Part shown: positions 15,620 through 24,054 of the stretch, one piece after another
Layout of the letters: every line of letters begins with the position of its first letter
Position numbering within the stretch: the first letter of the stretch is position 1
Assembly: GCA_046331175.1 (NCBI GenBank)
Contig: JAXLRI010000014.1
Span: forward strand, 77,993-141,992
Direction: 5' to 3'
DNA: 64,000 nt
Origin: JAWKIW01 sp046331175
GTDB taxonomy: Bacteria; Actinomycetota; Acidimicrobiia; Acidimicrobiales; Acidimicrobilacustridaceae
Program-made: the position numbers and the translations under genes
The notes under the pieces: model-generated
The model's input: only the letters and a program-made list of their open reading frames with translations
What the model was told of the DNA's origin: nothing
The model's database searches: none

Positions 15620-16346
15620 TCGAGGCGACGGCGGTGAGGGCCTCGACCAGCTCGTCCTTCTTCATCGACGACGTGCCCGTCAGGCCGTGGTGGCGGGCGA
15701 GGCGGCGCAGCTCGGCAGCGGTCAGGCCGGCGAGGTCGGTCGTGCGCTCGTGCTCGACGTCGTCACCGGCGAGGTGCAGGTCATCGCCCAGGCGGTGGTG
15801 CAGGGCCGACACGAGCGCCGGCGGGTCGTCCACCGTGAGGGTGAGGGAGCGGTGGGTGATGCGCCCGGTCGGTTCGATCCCGGGCACCGGCACGCGGAAG
15901 CCGAGGCACACGCCGAGGCTCGTGGTGGTGGCGAAGGTGAGGCCGCCGTCGGCCAGCGAGAGGTGGGCCGGACCGGCCACCTTCCAGGGCCGGTAGGGCC
16001 CGGTGATGGCGGCGCTGGCGATGTTGGCGAGGGGCGTCTCGACGCGCCACGGACCGAACCGGACGACGAGGCGGTCGGCCCGCACCACGCAGCGCGCCGA
16101 TGCCGGGGTCACGCCGAACGGCAGGGCCAGCAGCTGCAGCACCGGGTCGAACCGGAAGCCGAGCGCGGTGGGCGCCTCGGTCGGCCCCGGGTCGGCCGCC
16201 GTGCGAGGCCCCGACGATGCGGACGACGCCGAACGGGACGAGGACGCACGAGACGAGGGCGCACGAGACGAGGACGCACGAGACGAGGACGAACGGGACG
16301 AGGACGCACGAGACGAGGGCGCACGAGACGACGAGGAGGACGGCAT
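15612..16346 (-). CDS. Ser/Arg-repeat, PH-like and Rho-N domain protein
   Basis: 244 residues. The first 48 residues are a Ser/Arg/Ala tract from a 15-bp DNA repeat. Residues about 60-195 look like a beta-rich bacterial PH-like domain ('ARCVVRADRLVVRFGPWRVETPLANIASAAITGPYRPWKVAGPAHLSLADGGLTFAT'). The tail 'LTAAELRRLARHHGLTGTSSMKKDELVEALT' is a Rho-N/SAP module like that of the ChaB protein at 2855. A GGGTAG box sits 9 nt before the ATG. The Ser/Arg tract may vary in length between strains. Function unknown. Confidence 0.78.
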   Translation of the reverse strand: MPSSSSSRAPSSRASSSRSSSSRASSSRAPSSRASSSRSASSASSGPRTAADPGPTEAPTALGFRFDPVLQLLALPFGVTPASARCVVRADRLVVRFGPWRVETPLANIASAAITGPYRPWKVAGPAHLSLADGGLTFATTTSLGVCLGFRVPVPGIEPTGRITHRSLTLTVDDPPALVSALHHRLGDDLHLAGDDVEHERTTDLAGLTAAELRRLARHHGLTGTSSMKKDELVEALTAVASIN

Positions 16347-16355
16347 GGCCGATCC

Positions 16356-16361
16356 CTACCC
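16356..16361 (-). promoter_or_regulatory. Candidate SigF -10 box overlapping a stop codon
   Basis: GGGTAG ends 9 nt before the ATG at 16346; its TAG is also the stop codon of the upstream HAD gene. No clear -35. The same spacing to a start recurs at several loci here. Confidence 0.4.
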
Positions 16362-17105
16362 CGCGGTGCGGTCGGCGAGGCCGGCCAGGATCGACCGGTC
16401 GAGGCTGTCCAGCAGGTCGGGCAGGTCGCCGTAGGTCTCGACCGCCCCGGCGCCCCGCAGCTCCTCGAGGCAGATGCCGCCGGTCCCGAGGCCGATGGCC
16501 GGCAGGTCGGCACGCGTGGCCGCCTCGACGTCGTAGCGGGAGTCGCCCACGACCACGGTCGCCCGCGGGTCGAGGCCGCCCTCGTCCACCGCCAGCGTGA
16601 AGAGGTCGGGGGCGGGCTTGGCGCGGTCGGCGTCGCCGGCGGCGACGGCGTGGGCGATCTCGTCGTCGAGGCCGAGCACCTCGAGGTTCTTGCGGTGGTC
16701 GTCGGGCGACGCCGAGCTGGCCAGGACCACCCGCAGGCCGAGGTCGCCGGACAGACGGCGGACGAAGTCGGCGGCCCCGGGCAGGGGTGCCAGCATCGAC
16801 CGGCGCCGTGCGTAGGCGTCGGCGTGCAGCTCCTCGGCCACCGGCTCGTCACGGCCCAGCAGACGTCGGACCATGTCGTCGCTGCCGCGACCGATCATCC
16901 GGTGGATGTCCGCCATGGGTGGTCGCTCGCCCAGCGTCGCGAAGGCCTCCGCCCAGGCCACGACGTGGAGGTAGTTGGAGTCCAGGAGGGTGCCGTCGAC
17001 GTCGAGCACGACGCCGGGCCGCCGACCCTCGCCCGGGGGAGCGCCGTCCGCACGACCGGACGGCTGCGCCGACGACGAGGGAGCGGCGGCCTCGGCGCCG
17101 GTCAC
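16356..17105 (-). CDS. HAD-superfamily phosphatase
   Basis: 249 residues from a GTG overlapping the DUF6458-like stop. All HAD motifs are present: 'DVDGTLLDSN' (nucleophile Asp), 'VLASSAS', the Lys in 'DRAKPAPDLF', and 'VVVGDSRYDVEAA'. The helical cap between motifs I and II is typical of the phosphoglycolate phosphatase/beta-phosphoglucomutase group (subfamily IA). A Pro/Ser-rich leader of about 30 residues precedes the domain, so the start may be further in. The substrate cannot be read. Confidence 0.9.
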   Translation of the reverse strand: MTGAEAAAPSSSAQPSGRADGAPPGEGRRPGVVLDVDGTLLDSNYLHVVAWAEAFATLGERPPMADIHRMIGRGSDDMVRRLLGRDEPVAEELHADAYARRRSMLAPLPGAADFVRRLSGDLGLRVVLASSASPDDHRKNLEVLGLDDEIAHAVAAGDADRAKPAPDLFTLAVDEGGLDPRATVVVGDSRYDVEAATRADLPAIGLGTGGICLEELRGAGAVETYGDLPDLLDSLDRSILAGLADRTAG

Positions 17106-17254
17106 AGGACGCGACGGGAGCGCGTGGTGGAGATGGCCGCGAGGATCAGCCCGACGACGCCGATGGCGGCGACGATCCAGCCGATGGTGGCGTTGAGGAA
17201 GGCGGCGATGAGGATGCCGGCGACGATGACGACGATGGCTGCGCCGATGCTCAT
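17102..17254 (-). CDS. DUF6458-like two-helix membrane peptide
   Basis: 50 residues; ATG with GAAAGGACCCC upstream. 'MSIGAAIVVIVAGILIAAFL...IGWIVAAIGVVGLILAAI' gives two short membrane helices and a basic tail, as in small actinobacterial DUF6458 proteins. First gene of a pair with the HAD phosphatase (GTGA). Function unknown. Confidence 0.78.
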   Translation of the reverse strand: MSIGAAIVVIVAGILIAAFLNATIGWIVAAIGVVGLILAAISTTRSRRVL

Positions 17255-17450
17255 GGGGGGTCCTTTCGGGTTCGGTGCCGTACTGGTACCCGCTGCCGTG
17301 GTGGTGCAGACGCGAGCGGAGTCGTCGATCTCGCGTCGCCGCTCCGACGCGTCGGGCAGCACGCGTCGAGCAGCCCGAGCGCGACCGGCGGCGACGGATC
17401 GTGTCGCCGAGCCGACCAGGGATGCGGCTGCGCCGGTCGGCCCCGCCCGG

Positions 17451-17783
17451 TCAGCCGTCGCCGGCGCGCTCGTCCGCGCCGTGCTCGGCGGCTTCCTCCA
17501 GGTCGAGGATCGAGCCCTCGGAGAACAGGTAGGTGCGCAGGTGCCGATCGAGGACGGGGTCGTGGCGGCGCAGCCACTCCAGGGTCATCGCCGCGTGCTC
17601 CTTCTCCTCGTCCCGGTTGTGGGCGAGCACCGCGGCCAGCTCGGGATCGCCGGTGGCGGCGACGCGCTGGTCGTACCAGTCGACCGCCTCCAGCTCCTCC
17701 ATGATCGAGCGGATCGCCCGATGTCGGTCGATGACCGCCGCGCCGAGCGCGGCGGGGTCCTCGTGCAGGTGGTCGCTCGCCAT
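17451..17783 (-). CDS. Encapsulated-ferritin family protein without a shell gene
   Basis: 110 residues. The two-helix core 'SIMEELEAVDWYDQRVAATGDPELAAVLAHNRDEEKEHAAMTLEWLRRHDPVLDRHLRTYLF' matches EncFtn proteins, including Glu30/32, Trp36-Tyr37, Glu60 and His63, which correspond to the ferroxidase residues Glu32, Trp38/Tyr39, Glu62 and His65 of the Rhodospirillum protein. It should form annular oligomers and oxidise Fe(II). The C-terminus is short and acidic and lacks the usual cargo-loading peptide, and there is no encapsulin gene nearby. It has the best SigF-type promoter in the window and a leaderless start. Confidence 0.88.
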   Translation of the reverse strand: MASDHLHEDPAALGAAVIDRHRAIRSIMEELEAVDWYDQRVAATGDPELAAVLAHNRDEEKEHAAMTLEWLRRHDPVLDRHLRTYLFSEGSILDLEEAAEHGADERAGDG

Positions 17784-17794
17784 CGTGGCGCCCC

Positions 17795-17822
17795 CTACCC
17801 GCTCGACCCCTGACCTGGAACC
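17795..17822 (-). promoter_or_regulatory. SigF-type promoter of the EncFtn-like gene
   Basis: GGTTC at 17822-17818, a 17-nt spacer and GGGTAG at 17800-17795, then 11 nt to the ATG. It has the same -35, spacer and -10 as the sigF operon promoter, so the two support each other. Confidence 0.65.
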
Positions 17823-17957
17823 CGCACCAGGTCGGTGGCGAGCGACCCGAGCATGGGCGAGGTTTCGTGGTCAACAACCCACTGGTAGCGTCCGGCCGAC
17901 CGCGTTGGGCGACCAGCCGGGCAACGGACCATCGGTCGGGAGAGGGAACGAACGACG

Positions 17958-19793
17958 ATGAGACGAGCGCGCATCAGCGCCCTGCTGGCCGGCCCCCTGC
18001 TGGTGGTGGCCCTGGCGTCGGCACCGGGCACCGCCGAGGCGACCACGCCCTGCCCGACGATCGCCGACGCCAACGCGTCGGCCAACCCGCCCGGTCCGGC
18101 GCTGCAGCCGTACCTCGAGGGCGACTACCGCCTCGGCCCGGCCAGCCTCGAGGCCGTGGGCCCGGTGAAGGAGATGCTCCAGGGGTACGACCAGCTCGCC
18201 GGCGTCTCGTCCAGCACCTTCCTGGCGTGCTGGTGGCACGGCGCCATCCCCAGCGTCTCGGACCCGGGCTACTGGTACCCGAAGAACGACGGCTTCGCCA
18301 CGTTCGGCGGCCAGCCGCTCAAGTACAAGGCCGTCCTGACCACCGGGCAGGTCGTCGACCTCTTCGGCAGCGGCCGCGGCCAGTTCCTGGCGCCCTTCAA
18401 CACGCCCTACGCCCAGCGCGCCCTCCCGCCGACGAACCTCGACACCTTCGACGACCACTACCCGTACAACTTCCACGAGTACGTGGTGCTCAAGCCGTTC
18501 GAGGTCGAGGCCGGCCCCATCGCCGACTGGTTCGGCCAGCCCGGCCTCGGCACGCAGTACTTCACCGACAAGACGGTCGCGCCGGGCCTGCCGGCCAACC
18601 CGCACGTCAACAACCTCGTCGACGCCGGGTACCTGGCCCAGATCACGCCGATCCCGCTGCGCTTCCACCCGCTCGACCCCACCCGCATCATCGACTCCCG
18701 ACCCGGCGGCGTCGGCCCCTTCACCACGCCGTGGGGCCCCGGTCAGACCCGTGACATCACCGTCGCCGGCAACGCCGGCGTGCCGGCCAACGCCGAGGCC
18801 GTGATCCTCAACGTGACGGTCACCGACACCACGGCCCCGTCGTTCCTCTCGGTGTGGCCCGCCGGCTCGACCCAGCCGAACGTGTCGAGCCTCAACTGGG
18901 TGAAGGGCCAGACGATCGCCAACTCGGTCACGACGAAGCTGGCGCTGGCGCCCAACGCCGGCAAGCTGTCGATCTTCAACGCCAGCGGCACCGCCGACGT
19001 GATCGTCGACGTGGCGGGCTACTACGTGGCCGACCACACCGCCGAGGGCTTCACCCCGCTCCCCCCGACGCGCATCGAGGACTCGCGCCCGCCGGGCATC
19101 GGCGGCTTCGACACGCCGTGGGGTCCCGGGGAGACCCGGGACATCAGCGTGCCGGGCCTGCCCATCGACGCCACCGCCGCCGTGGTCAACGTGACGGTCA
19201 CCGACACCAGCGCCGACTCCCACCTGACCATCTGGCCGTTCGGCGGCACCCAGCCGGTGGCCTCGACGCTCAACTGGTCGGCCGGCCAGACGATCGCCAA
19301 CGGGGCGACCGTGAAGCTCGGCGCCGACCACAAGCTGTCGATCCGGAACTCGTCGGGCACCGCCGACGTCATCGTCGACCTGGTCGGCTACTACCGGACC
19401 CAGGGGGCCCAGAGCTTCTACGCCGTGCCGCCCACCCGCGTCGAGGACTCCCGTGCGTCCGGACCCCCGGTGGGCCCCTACTCCACGCCGTGGACCGCCG
19501 GCCTGAACCGCCCCGTGCCGCTCGCCAGCCCCACCTCCGCGGGCACGGCGCTGGTCCCGAGCTGGGCCACGTCGGTGGTGACCAACGTGACGGTGACCAA
19601 CACGACGGCGGCGTCGTTCCTCACGATCTACCCGACGGGCGAGGCCCAGCCGCTGGTCTCCACGCTCAACTGGGTGCCGGGCCAGACCATCGCCAACGGG
19701 ACGACGACGTCGCTCGCGGCGCTGCAGTCGACCGTCTACAACAGCGCCGGCCAGACCGACGTGATCATGGACGTCTCCGGCTGGTTCGCCTGA
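17958..19793 (+). CDS. Secreted TNT-domain NADase with three beta modules
   Basis: 611 residues. A Sec signal peptide (residues 1-28) ends at 'TAEATT'. Residues about 100-205 form a TNT (tuberculosis necrotizing toxin, PF14021) domain: 'YPKNDGFATFGG', 'GRGQFLAPFNTPYAQRALPP', then 'EYVVLKPFEVEAGPIADWFGQPGLGTQYF'. The Gln in 'GTQYF' (residue 200) matches the catalytic Gln of TNT. TNT hydrolyses NAD+. From residue about 235 three copies of the 'TRIIDSRP...TPWGPGQTRD...NVTVTDT...SLNW..GQTIAN...DVAGYY' module run to a 'SGWFA' C-terminus. No immunity gene was recognised next to it. Export of a NADase with surface modules suggests a secreted toxin or extracellular NAD scavenger. Confidence 0.88.
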   Translation: MRRARISALLAGPLLVVALASAPGTAEATTPCPTIADANASANPPGPALQPYLEGDYRLGPASLEAVGPVKEMLQGYDQLAGVSSSTFLACWWHGAIPSVSDPGYWYPKNDGFATFGGQPLKYKAVLTTGQVVDLFGSGRGQFLAPFNTPYAQRALPPTNLDTFDDHYPYNFHEYVVLKPFEVEAGPIADWFGQPGLGTQYFTDKTVAPGLPANPHVNNLVDAGYLAQITPIPLRFHPLDPTRIIDSRPGGVGPFTTPWGPGQTRDITVAGNAGVPANAEAVILNVTVTDTTAPSFLSVWPAGSTQPNVSSLNWVKGQTIANSVTTKLALAPNAGKLSIFNASGTADVIVDVAGYYVADHTAEGFTPLPPTRIEDSRPPGIGGFDTPWGPGETRDISVPGLPIDATAAVVNVTVTDTSADSHLTIWPFGGTQPVASTLNWSAGQTIANGATVKLGADHKLSIRNSSGTADVIVDLVGYYRTQGAQSFYAVPPTRVEDSRASGPPVGPYSTPWTAGLNRPVPLASPTSAGTALVPSWATSVVTNVTVTNTTAASFLTIYPTGEAQPLVSTLNWVPGQTIANGTTTSLAALQSTVYNSAGQTDVIMDVSGWFA

Positions 19794-19845
19794 TCCGATC
19801 GCTCGACGCCTCGGTCGGCGCGCCCCGCCGACCGAGGCCGGTCGA

Positions 19846-21339
19846 TCAGCAGCTGAGCGTGGTGCCCTTCAACGTGCACGGCTTGTCGAGCGACTGGCCG
19901 TTGCGGCCGTAGTAGTCGAGCACCCACGAGCCGCTGCTGTCGCGCAGCACGGCGTAGCCGAACTCCGACAGCGTCTTGCTCGAGGCGACCTCCTCGCCGT
20001 CGACCTTCTTGCCGACGACCTTGGCGTCGTCGACCGCGCTGTCGAGCTCGGTGCCCGACGAGCCGACCACGACCTGGGGCTGGCGCTTGCTCGCCGGTGC
20101 GAAGTCGATCCGCTGGTAGAGGTGGACGTGACCCGACAGCACCAGCTTGAGGTGCTCGTCGAGCTTCGAGCCGGTGGCGGTGTCGAGGGTGCGGTTGGCC
20201 GACGAGACCTCGGTCTGGCCGGCGCTCGTGACGGCCCAGAGGGGCTGGTGCGTCAGGAACAGTGACTCCGGCGACTCCTTGGCCAGCGTCTCGTTGACCG
20301 CCTTGAACTGGGGCTCGTACTTCTTGACCTGCTCCTGGTCGACCTTCTGCCCCTCCTCGTCGGCGAAGGACGAGTCGAACAGGACGAGGCCGAGCTTGCC
20401 GGCGCGGATCGAGACGGGATCGGAGTAGTCCGAGCAGGAGTCGTCGCTGCGCAGCTCGGTGGCCTGGTACCGGAACCAGATCTTCCCGGACCGTGCGCAC
20501 GTCTCGTGGTTGCCCCGCACCATGACGATGGGCGCCTCGGCCAGGAGCGCCGAGGCGGGGTGGAAGAAGTCGGCGACCAGGCAGCCCCAGGTGTGGTCGT
20601 CCTTCGTGTCGCAACCGGTCACCGGCGAGACCTGCGGGTCCGAGCGGTAGATGTAGTCGCCCGTGTGGATCACGAGGTCGGGCTTGGTGGCGGCGGCCGA
20701 GTCCGCGACCGGTTGGAACGGCCACTGGTTCTTGCAGTCCTGCGAGGTGCCCTGCTGGACGGTCCGGCACCCGGTGTCGCCGATGACGACGATCCGCGCC
20801 GGTCCCGACGCCGTCGACCCCTCCTTGCGCCAGGCCGGGATCGGCACCTTGGCGCTGGGCTTGACCGGCGTCTTCGAGTCGACGACCGCCTCGGCGGCGC
20901 CGTCTTCGAGCTTGAGGCGGCACATCGACGTCGCCGCGTGCGGCGGCGTCGGCTTGCTCACCTGCTCCATGCGCTCGGCGGTGGTCTTGGCGGCCTTGGT
21001 GACCTTCACGTCGGGGCAGGTCGCCTCCGGGGTCGCCACCCGGATCTCGGTCCCCTTGTCGGTGAGCTGGGTCCACGCCCACGCGTCGGTGGGCGAGGGC
21101 CCCGGGTTGGCCTGGGCCCCCTCGACGGTCGAGGAGGGCGTGGTTCCCGAGCCGGCCGACGAGCCGTTCGACGTCGCGGTCGAGCCGGCGCGCCCCGGTT
21201 CGGGCGCTCGGCTGGTCGCGGTGGAGCTCGAGCCGCCGGCGCTGCTCGTGCTGGTGGCCGGGGAGCAGGCGCCGGCGAGCACGAGGAGCGCCGCCAGGCC
21301 CGCGACAGAGAGGGACGTCGCCGTCCGCCGTCGGTTCAT
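19846..21339 (-). CDS. Metallophosphatase lipoprotein
   Basis: 497 residues. The start at 21339 is the ATG just before a lipoprotein signal ('LAALLVLAGAC'). A Ser/Thr/Gly-rich stalk follows, then a calcineurin-like phosphoesterase domain with all metal motifs: 'VIGDTGCR', 'HTGDYIYR', 'VRGNHETC', 'LTHQPLW' and 'LSGHVHLYQR'. The order and sequence match purple-acid-phosphatase-like secreted enzymes. It should be anchored to the outer face of the membrane and hydrolyse phosphoesters. A 6-bp inverted repeat (21345-21359) lies 5 nt ahead of the start. Confidence 0.9.
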   Translation of the reverse strand: MNRRRTATSLSVAGLAALLVLAGACSPATSTSSAGGSSSTATSRAPEPGRAGSTATSNGSSAGSGTTPSSTVEGAQANPGPSPTDAWAWTQLTDKGTEIRVATPEATCPDVKVTKAAKTTAERMEQVSKPTPPHAATSMCRLKLEDGAAEAVVDSKTPVKPSAKVPIPAWRKEGSTASGPARIVVIGDTGCRTVQQGTSQDCKNQWPFQPVADSAAATKPDLVIHTGDYIYRSDPQVSPVTGCDTKDDHTWGCLVADFFHPASALLAEAPIVMVRGNHETCARSGKIWFRYQATELRSDDSCSDYSDPVSIRAGKLGLVLFDSSFADEEGQKVDQEQVKKYEPQFKAVNETLAKESPESLFLTHQPLWAVTSAGQTEVSSANRTLDTATGSKLDEHLKLVLSGHVHLYQRIDFAPASKRQPQVVVGSSGTELDSAVDDAKVVGKKVDGEEVASSKTLSEFGYAVLRDSSGSWVLDYYGRNGQSLDKPCTLKGTTLSC

Positions 21340-21344
21340 CGGCG

Positions 21345-21359
21345 CTGAACGTAGTTCAG
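21345..21359. promoter_or_regulatory. Palindrome CTGAAC-GTA-GTTCAG
   Basis: Six-bp arms, 3-nt centre, 5 nt upstream of the phosphatase ATG and 94 nt before the divergent SpoIIE gene. Contains one GTTCA element as in actinobacterial PHO boxes, but no second direct copy at 11-bp spacing, so PhoP control is only a guess. Confidence 0.3.
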
Positions 21360-21452
21360 GCACCTCCGCAGCGACCGGTCGGGCGGCCCGCCGACCCGCG
21401 TGCCGGCGCCGCCCCCGGCCCGCGAGCGGGTCCGACCGGTACGCTGCAGGTC

Positions 21453-23990
21453 TTGCCTTCTCCCGCGCGGCCACGGATCAGCCGATCCATCCTGGCCGCC
21501 CTCCTGTTCGGAGCCGCCAGCGTGGGGCTGCTGGCGACGGCGATCTCGGCCGAGCGAACGGCAGCCCAGGCCCGCACGCAGGACGACGAAGCGGCGGCCG
21601 CGGCCGCCGCCGCCCTTCGGGAGGAGCTCACGACCACCCGCTCGTCGTTCTCCGGCGTCGACGCGCTCGCGGTCGACGGCGAGGTGTCCGCCGACGAGTT
21701 CACCGCCTTCGGCAGCGACGTGGTCCGGGCCAGCGGACTCGAGGCGGTGGCGTACTCCCGGCCCGTGGCCGAGGCCGACCGCGGGTCCTGGGAGAGCCAG
21801 ACCGGACTCCCCCTCAAGCAGGCCGACGGCAGCGGCGGCCTGCGCCCCGCCGACGCGCGGGCCGACCACGTCGCCGTCGTGTTCACCGTCCCGGCCAACG
21901 AGTCGACCACCGCGCTCCGCGGCCTCGACCTGCTCGGCGATCCCGTCCGGGCGGCGGGGGTGACCGGCGCCGGCGGCGCCGACACCACGGTCATGGTCGC
22001 CCCCATCCGCCTGGCCAGCAGTGGGAAGCCGGGCCTGTTCGTGGTGCGGGCCGTGCGCGACCGCAGCGGCCGGGCCATCGGCTTCGTGTCGAGCGGCATG
22101 AGCCTCGACGGGCCGATCGATCGCATCCGTCGGGCCTCGCGCATCGACCAGGTCCAGGTGGCGGTCGACGGCCTGGTGATGGCGGGCACCGCCCCGGGTC
22201 CGGCCACCTCCTCGTTCCAGCTGGAGGGCCGCACCTTCGCCGTGAGCGCCGGCAGCGGTCGAGCAGCCGGCTGGGCGCTGCCCTTCGCGCTGGGCACGGC
22301 CACAGTCGCGCTCTTCGGCGGCGGGCTGGCCACCACCCGGCTCGAGCGCCGGGACCGGCGACGGCGGGAGCGCGGCCACGAGCGGGCCGTCCGCTTGCGC
22401 GAGCTGGCCGAGGCGCTCGCCGGCACCTCCTCGACCCTGGCCGTGATGCGCATCGTCGCCGACCAGGCCGGTGCGGTCATGGGCGCCTCCCACACCGACG
22501 TCGGGCGACCCTCGCCCACCGATGCGATCACGCTCGAGGTCGTCCACCACGCCGCCGCGGACCGAGACCTCGCCGAGCGCCTCACCCGGCAGGACGTCGA
22601 CGCCCCGCTCCCCCTGACCGACTGCGCACGATCCGGCGCCACGATCTGCGTCCGCGACCCCGTCGACCACCGGGCCCGCTACCCCACCACGGCCGACGAG
22701 GTGGCGGCGATGGGCATCCGAGCGATCCTCTGCGTGCCGCTGGGCCTCGGCACCGACCGCAGCGTCGGCGTCATCGGCTTCGCCTTCGACCACCCGCTCG
22801 ACGACCACCAGGTCGACGAGCTGACGACCGTCGGCGACCTCGTGAGCCAGATGACAGGCCGCGCGTACGAGCGCGCCGCGGTGCGCGAGATCGTCGAGGC
22901 ACGGGTCCAGCACCTCAGCGAGCTCACCCACGCCCTGACCACGGCCACCACGGTCGACGAGGTCGAGCGGGCCGTCGCCGAGCTGCTCCCGCCCGTGCTC
23001 GAGCTGGTCGACGCCGCCGTCGGGGTCGCCACGGGCGACGCCACGGGCAACGCCACGGGCGACGACGCCACGGGCGACGACGACGCCGGCGGCCGCGGGA
23101 GCGGCGGCGACCGCACGGCGACGGTCGTGCGCACCTACCCGTCGACGACCCCCGGCGATCCGGGCCTGCACCTGCGGGTCGGGGCCGAGCGGATCTGGAC
23201 GCCGACCGACGAGCGCCTCGCCGAGACCGTGGCCGACCTCACGGAGGCCGCGCTGAGCCGGGCCCGCCTGCACGACGAGCAGCACGCCGTGCTCGTGCGC
23301 TTCCAGGAGACGCTGCTGACGGCGCCGGCCCACGTCGACGGCTTCGACGTCGCCGTGGGGTACCAGCCGGCGCTCGGGGCCATCGGCATGGGCGGCGACT
23401 GGTACTCCGTGATCGACGCGCCCGGCCGCGTCTGCGCCGTGGTCGGCGACGTCGTCGGGCACGGTCCGGCCGCCATCGCCGTCATGGCCGAGGTGAAGAC
23501 CATCCTGCGCCACCTCCTCTCGGGCGGGACGTCGATCGGTGACGCGCTCGACGAGGCCGATCGGTCCCTTCGGCGACGCGAGACCTTCGCCTCGGCCACC
23601 ATCGTCGAGATCGACAAGGAGCACGCGGTGCTGCGCTACGTCAACGCCGGCCACCCACCGGCCCTGCTCGTGACGACGGAGGGCACGGTCCGCCTCGACC
23701 ACCGGCACCGCCCGTGGCTCGGCATGGCGCCGTCTCGCGTCGCGCCGCCCAGCACCGTCACGTTCTGCCCTGGCGACGCGCTCGTCCTCTACACCGACGG
23801 CCTGGTCGAGCAGCGCGACGAGGTCATCGACGTCGGCATCGACCGGCTGGCCGACGCCATCGACGTGCAGGCCTCGGCGGCGGCGATCGTCGACACCGTC
23901 CTGGCCGACCACGCCGAGCGGCGCACCCGCACGACCGTCGACGACGACATCGCCGTGGTCACCGTCCGCCGCCTGGCCGACGCCGGCTGA
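21453..23990 (+). CDS. CHASE-GAF-SpoIIE membrane phosphatase
   Basis: 845 residues from a TTG; no better start exists upstream. One membrane helix (residues about 12-33), an extracytoplasmic CHASE-like sensor ('RASGLEAVAYSRPVAEADRGSWE'), a second helix near 275-295, then a GAF domain ('ALAGTSSTLAVMRIVADQAGAVMGASH...GIRAILCVPLG'). A variable 'GDATGNATGDDATGDD' linker follows, then a PP2C/SpoIIE phosphatase ('ALGAIGMGGDWYSVI', 'VVGDVVGHGPAAIAVMAEV', 'LRYVNAGHPPALLV', 'LYTDGLVEQRDE', 'DDDIAVVTVR') with its metal Asp and Gly residues intact. Such proteins dephosphorylate RsbV-type STAS proteins; the rsbV/rsbW/sigF operon 14 kb away is a candidate target. Confidence 0.92.
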   Translation: MPSPARPRISRSILAALLFGAASVGLLATAISAERTAAQARTQDDEAAAAAAAALREELTTTRSSFSGVDALAVDGEVSADEFTAFGSDVVRASGLEAVAYSRPVAEADRGSWESQTGLPLKQADGSGGLRPADARADHVAVVFTVPANESTTALRGLDLLGDPVRAAGVTGAGGADTTVMVAPIRLASSGKPGLFVVRAVRDRSGRAIGFVSSGMSLDGPIDRIRRASRIDQVQVAVDGLVMAGTAPGPATSSFQLEGRTFAVSAGSGRAAGWALPFALGTATVALFGGGLATTRLERRDRRRRERGHERAVRLRELAEALAGTSSTLAVMRIVADQAGAVMGASHTDVGRPSPTDAITLEVVHHAAADRDLAERLTRQDVDAPLPLTDCARSGATICVRDPVDHRARYPTTADEVAAMGIRAILCVPLGLGTDRSVGVIGFAFDHPLDDHQVDELTTVGDLVSQMTGRAYERAAVREIVEARVQHLSELTHALTTATTVDEVERAVAELLPPVLELVDAAVGVATGDATGNATGDDATGDDDAGGRGSGGDRTATVVRTYPSTTPGDPGLHLRVGAERIWTPTDERLAETVADLTEAALSRARLHDEQHAVLVRFQETLLTAPAHVDGFDVAVGYQPALGAIGMGGDWYSVIDAPGRVCAVVGDVVGHGPAAIAVMAEVKTILRHLLSGGTSIGDALDEADRSLRRRETFASATIVEIDKEHAVLRYVNAGHPPALLVTTEGTVRLDHRHRPWLGMAPSRVAPPSTVTFCPGDALVLYTDGLVEQRDEVIDVGIDRLADAIDVQASAAAIVDTVLADHAERRTRTTVDDDIAVVTVRRLADAG

Positions 23991-24054
23991 CCCACGGACC
24001 GCCGGGGCCACGGCTCCGACGACGAGCACACCAGGCGCCCCTAGGATCGGCGCC

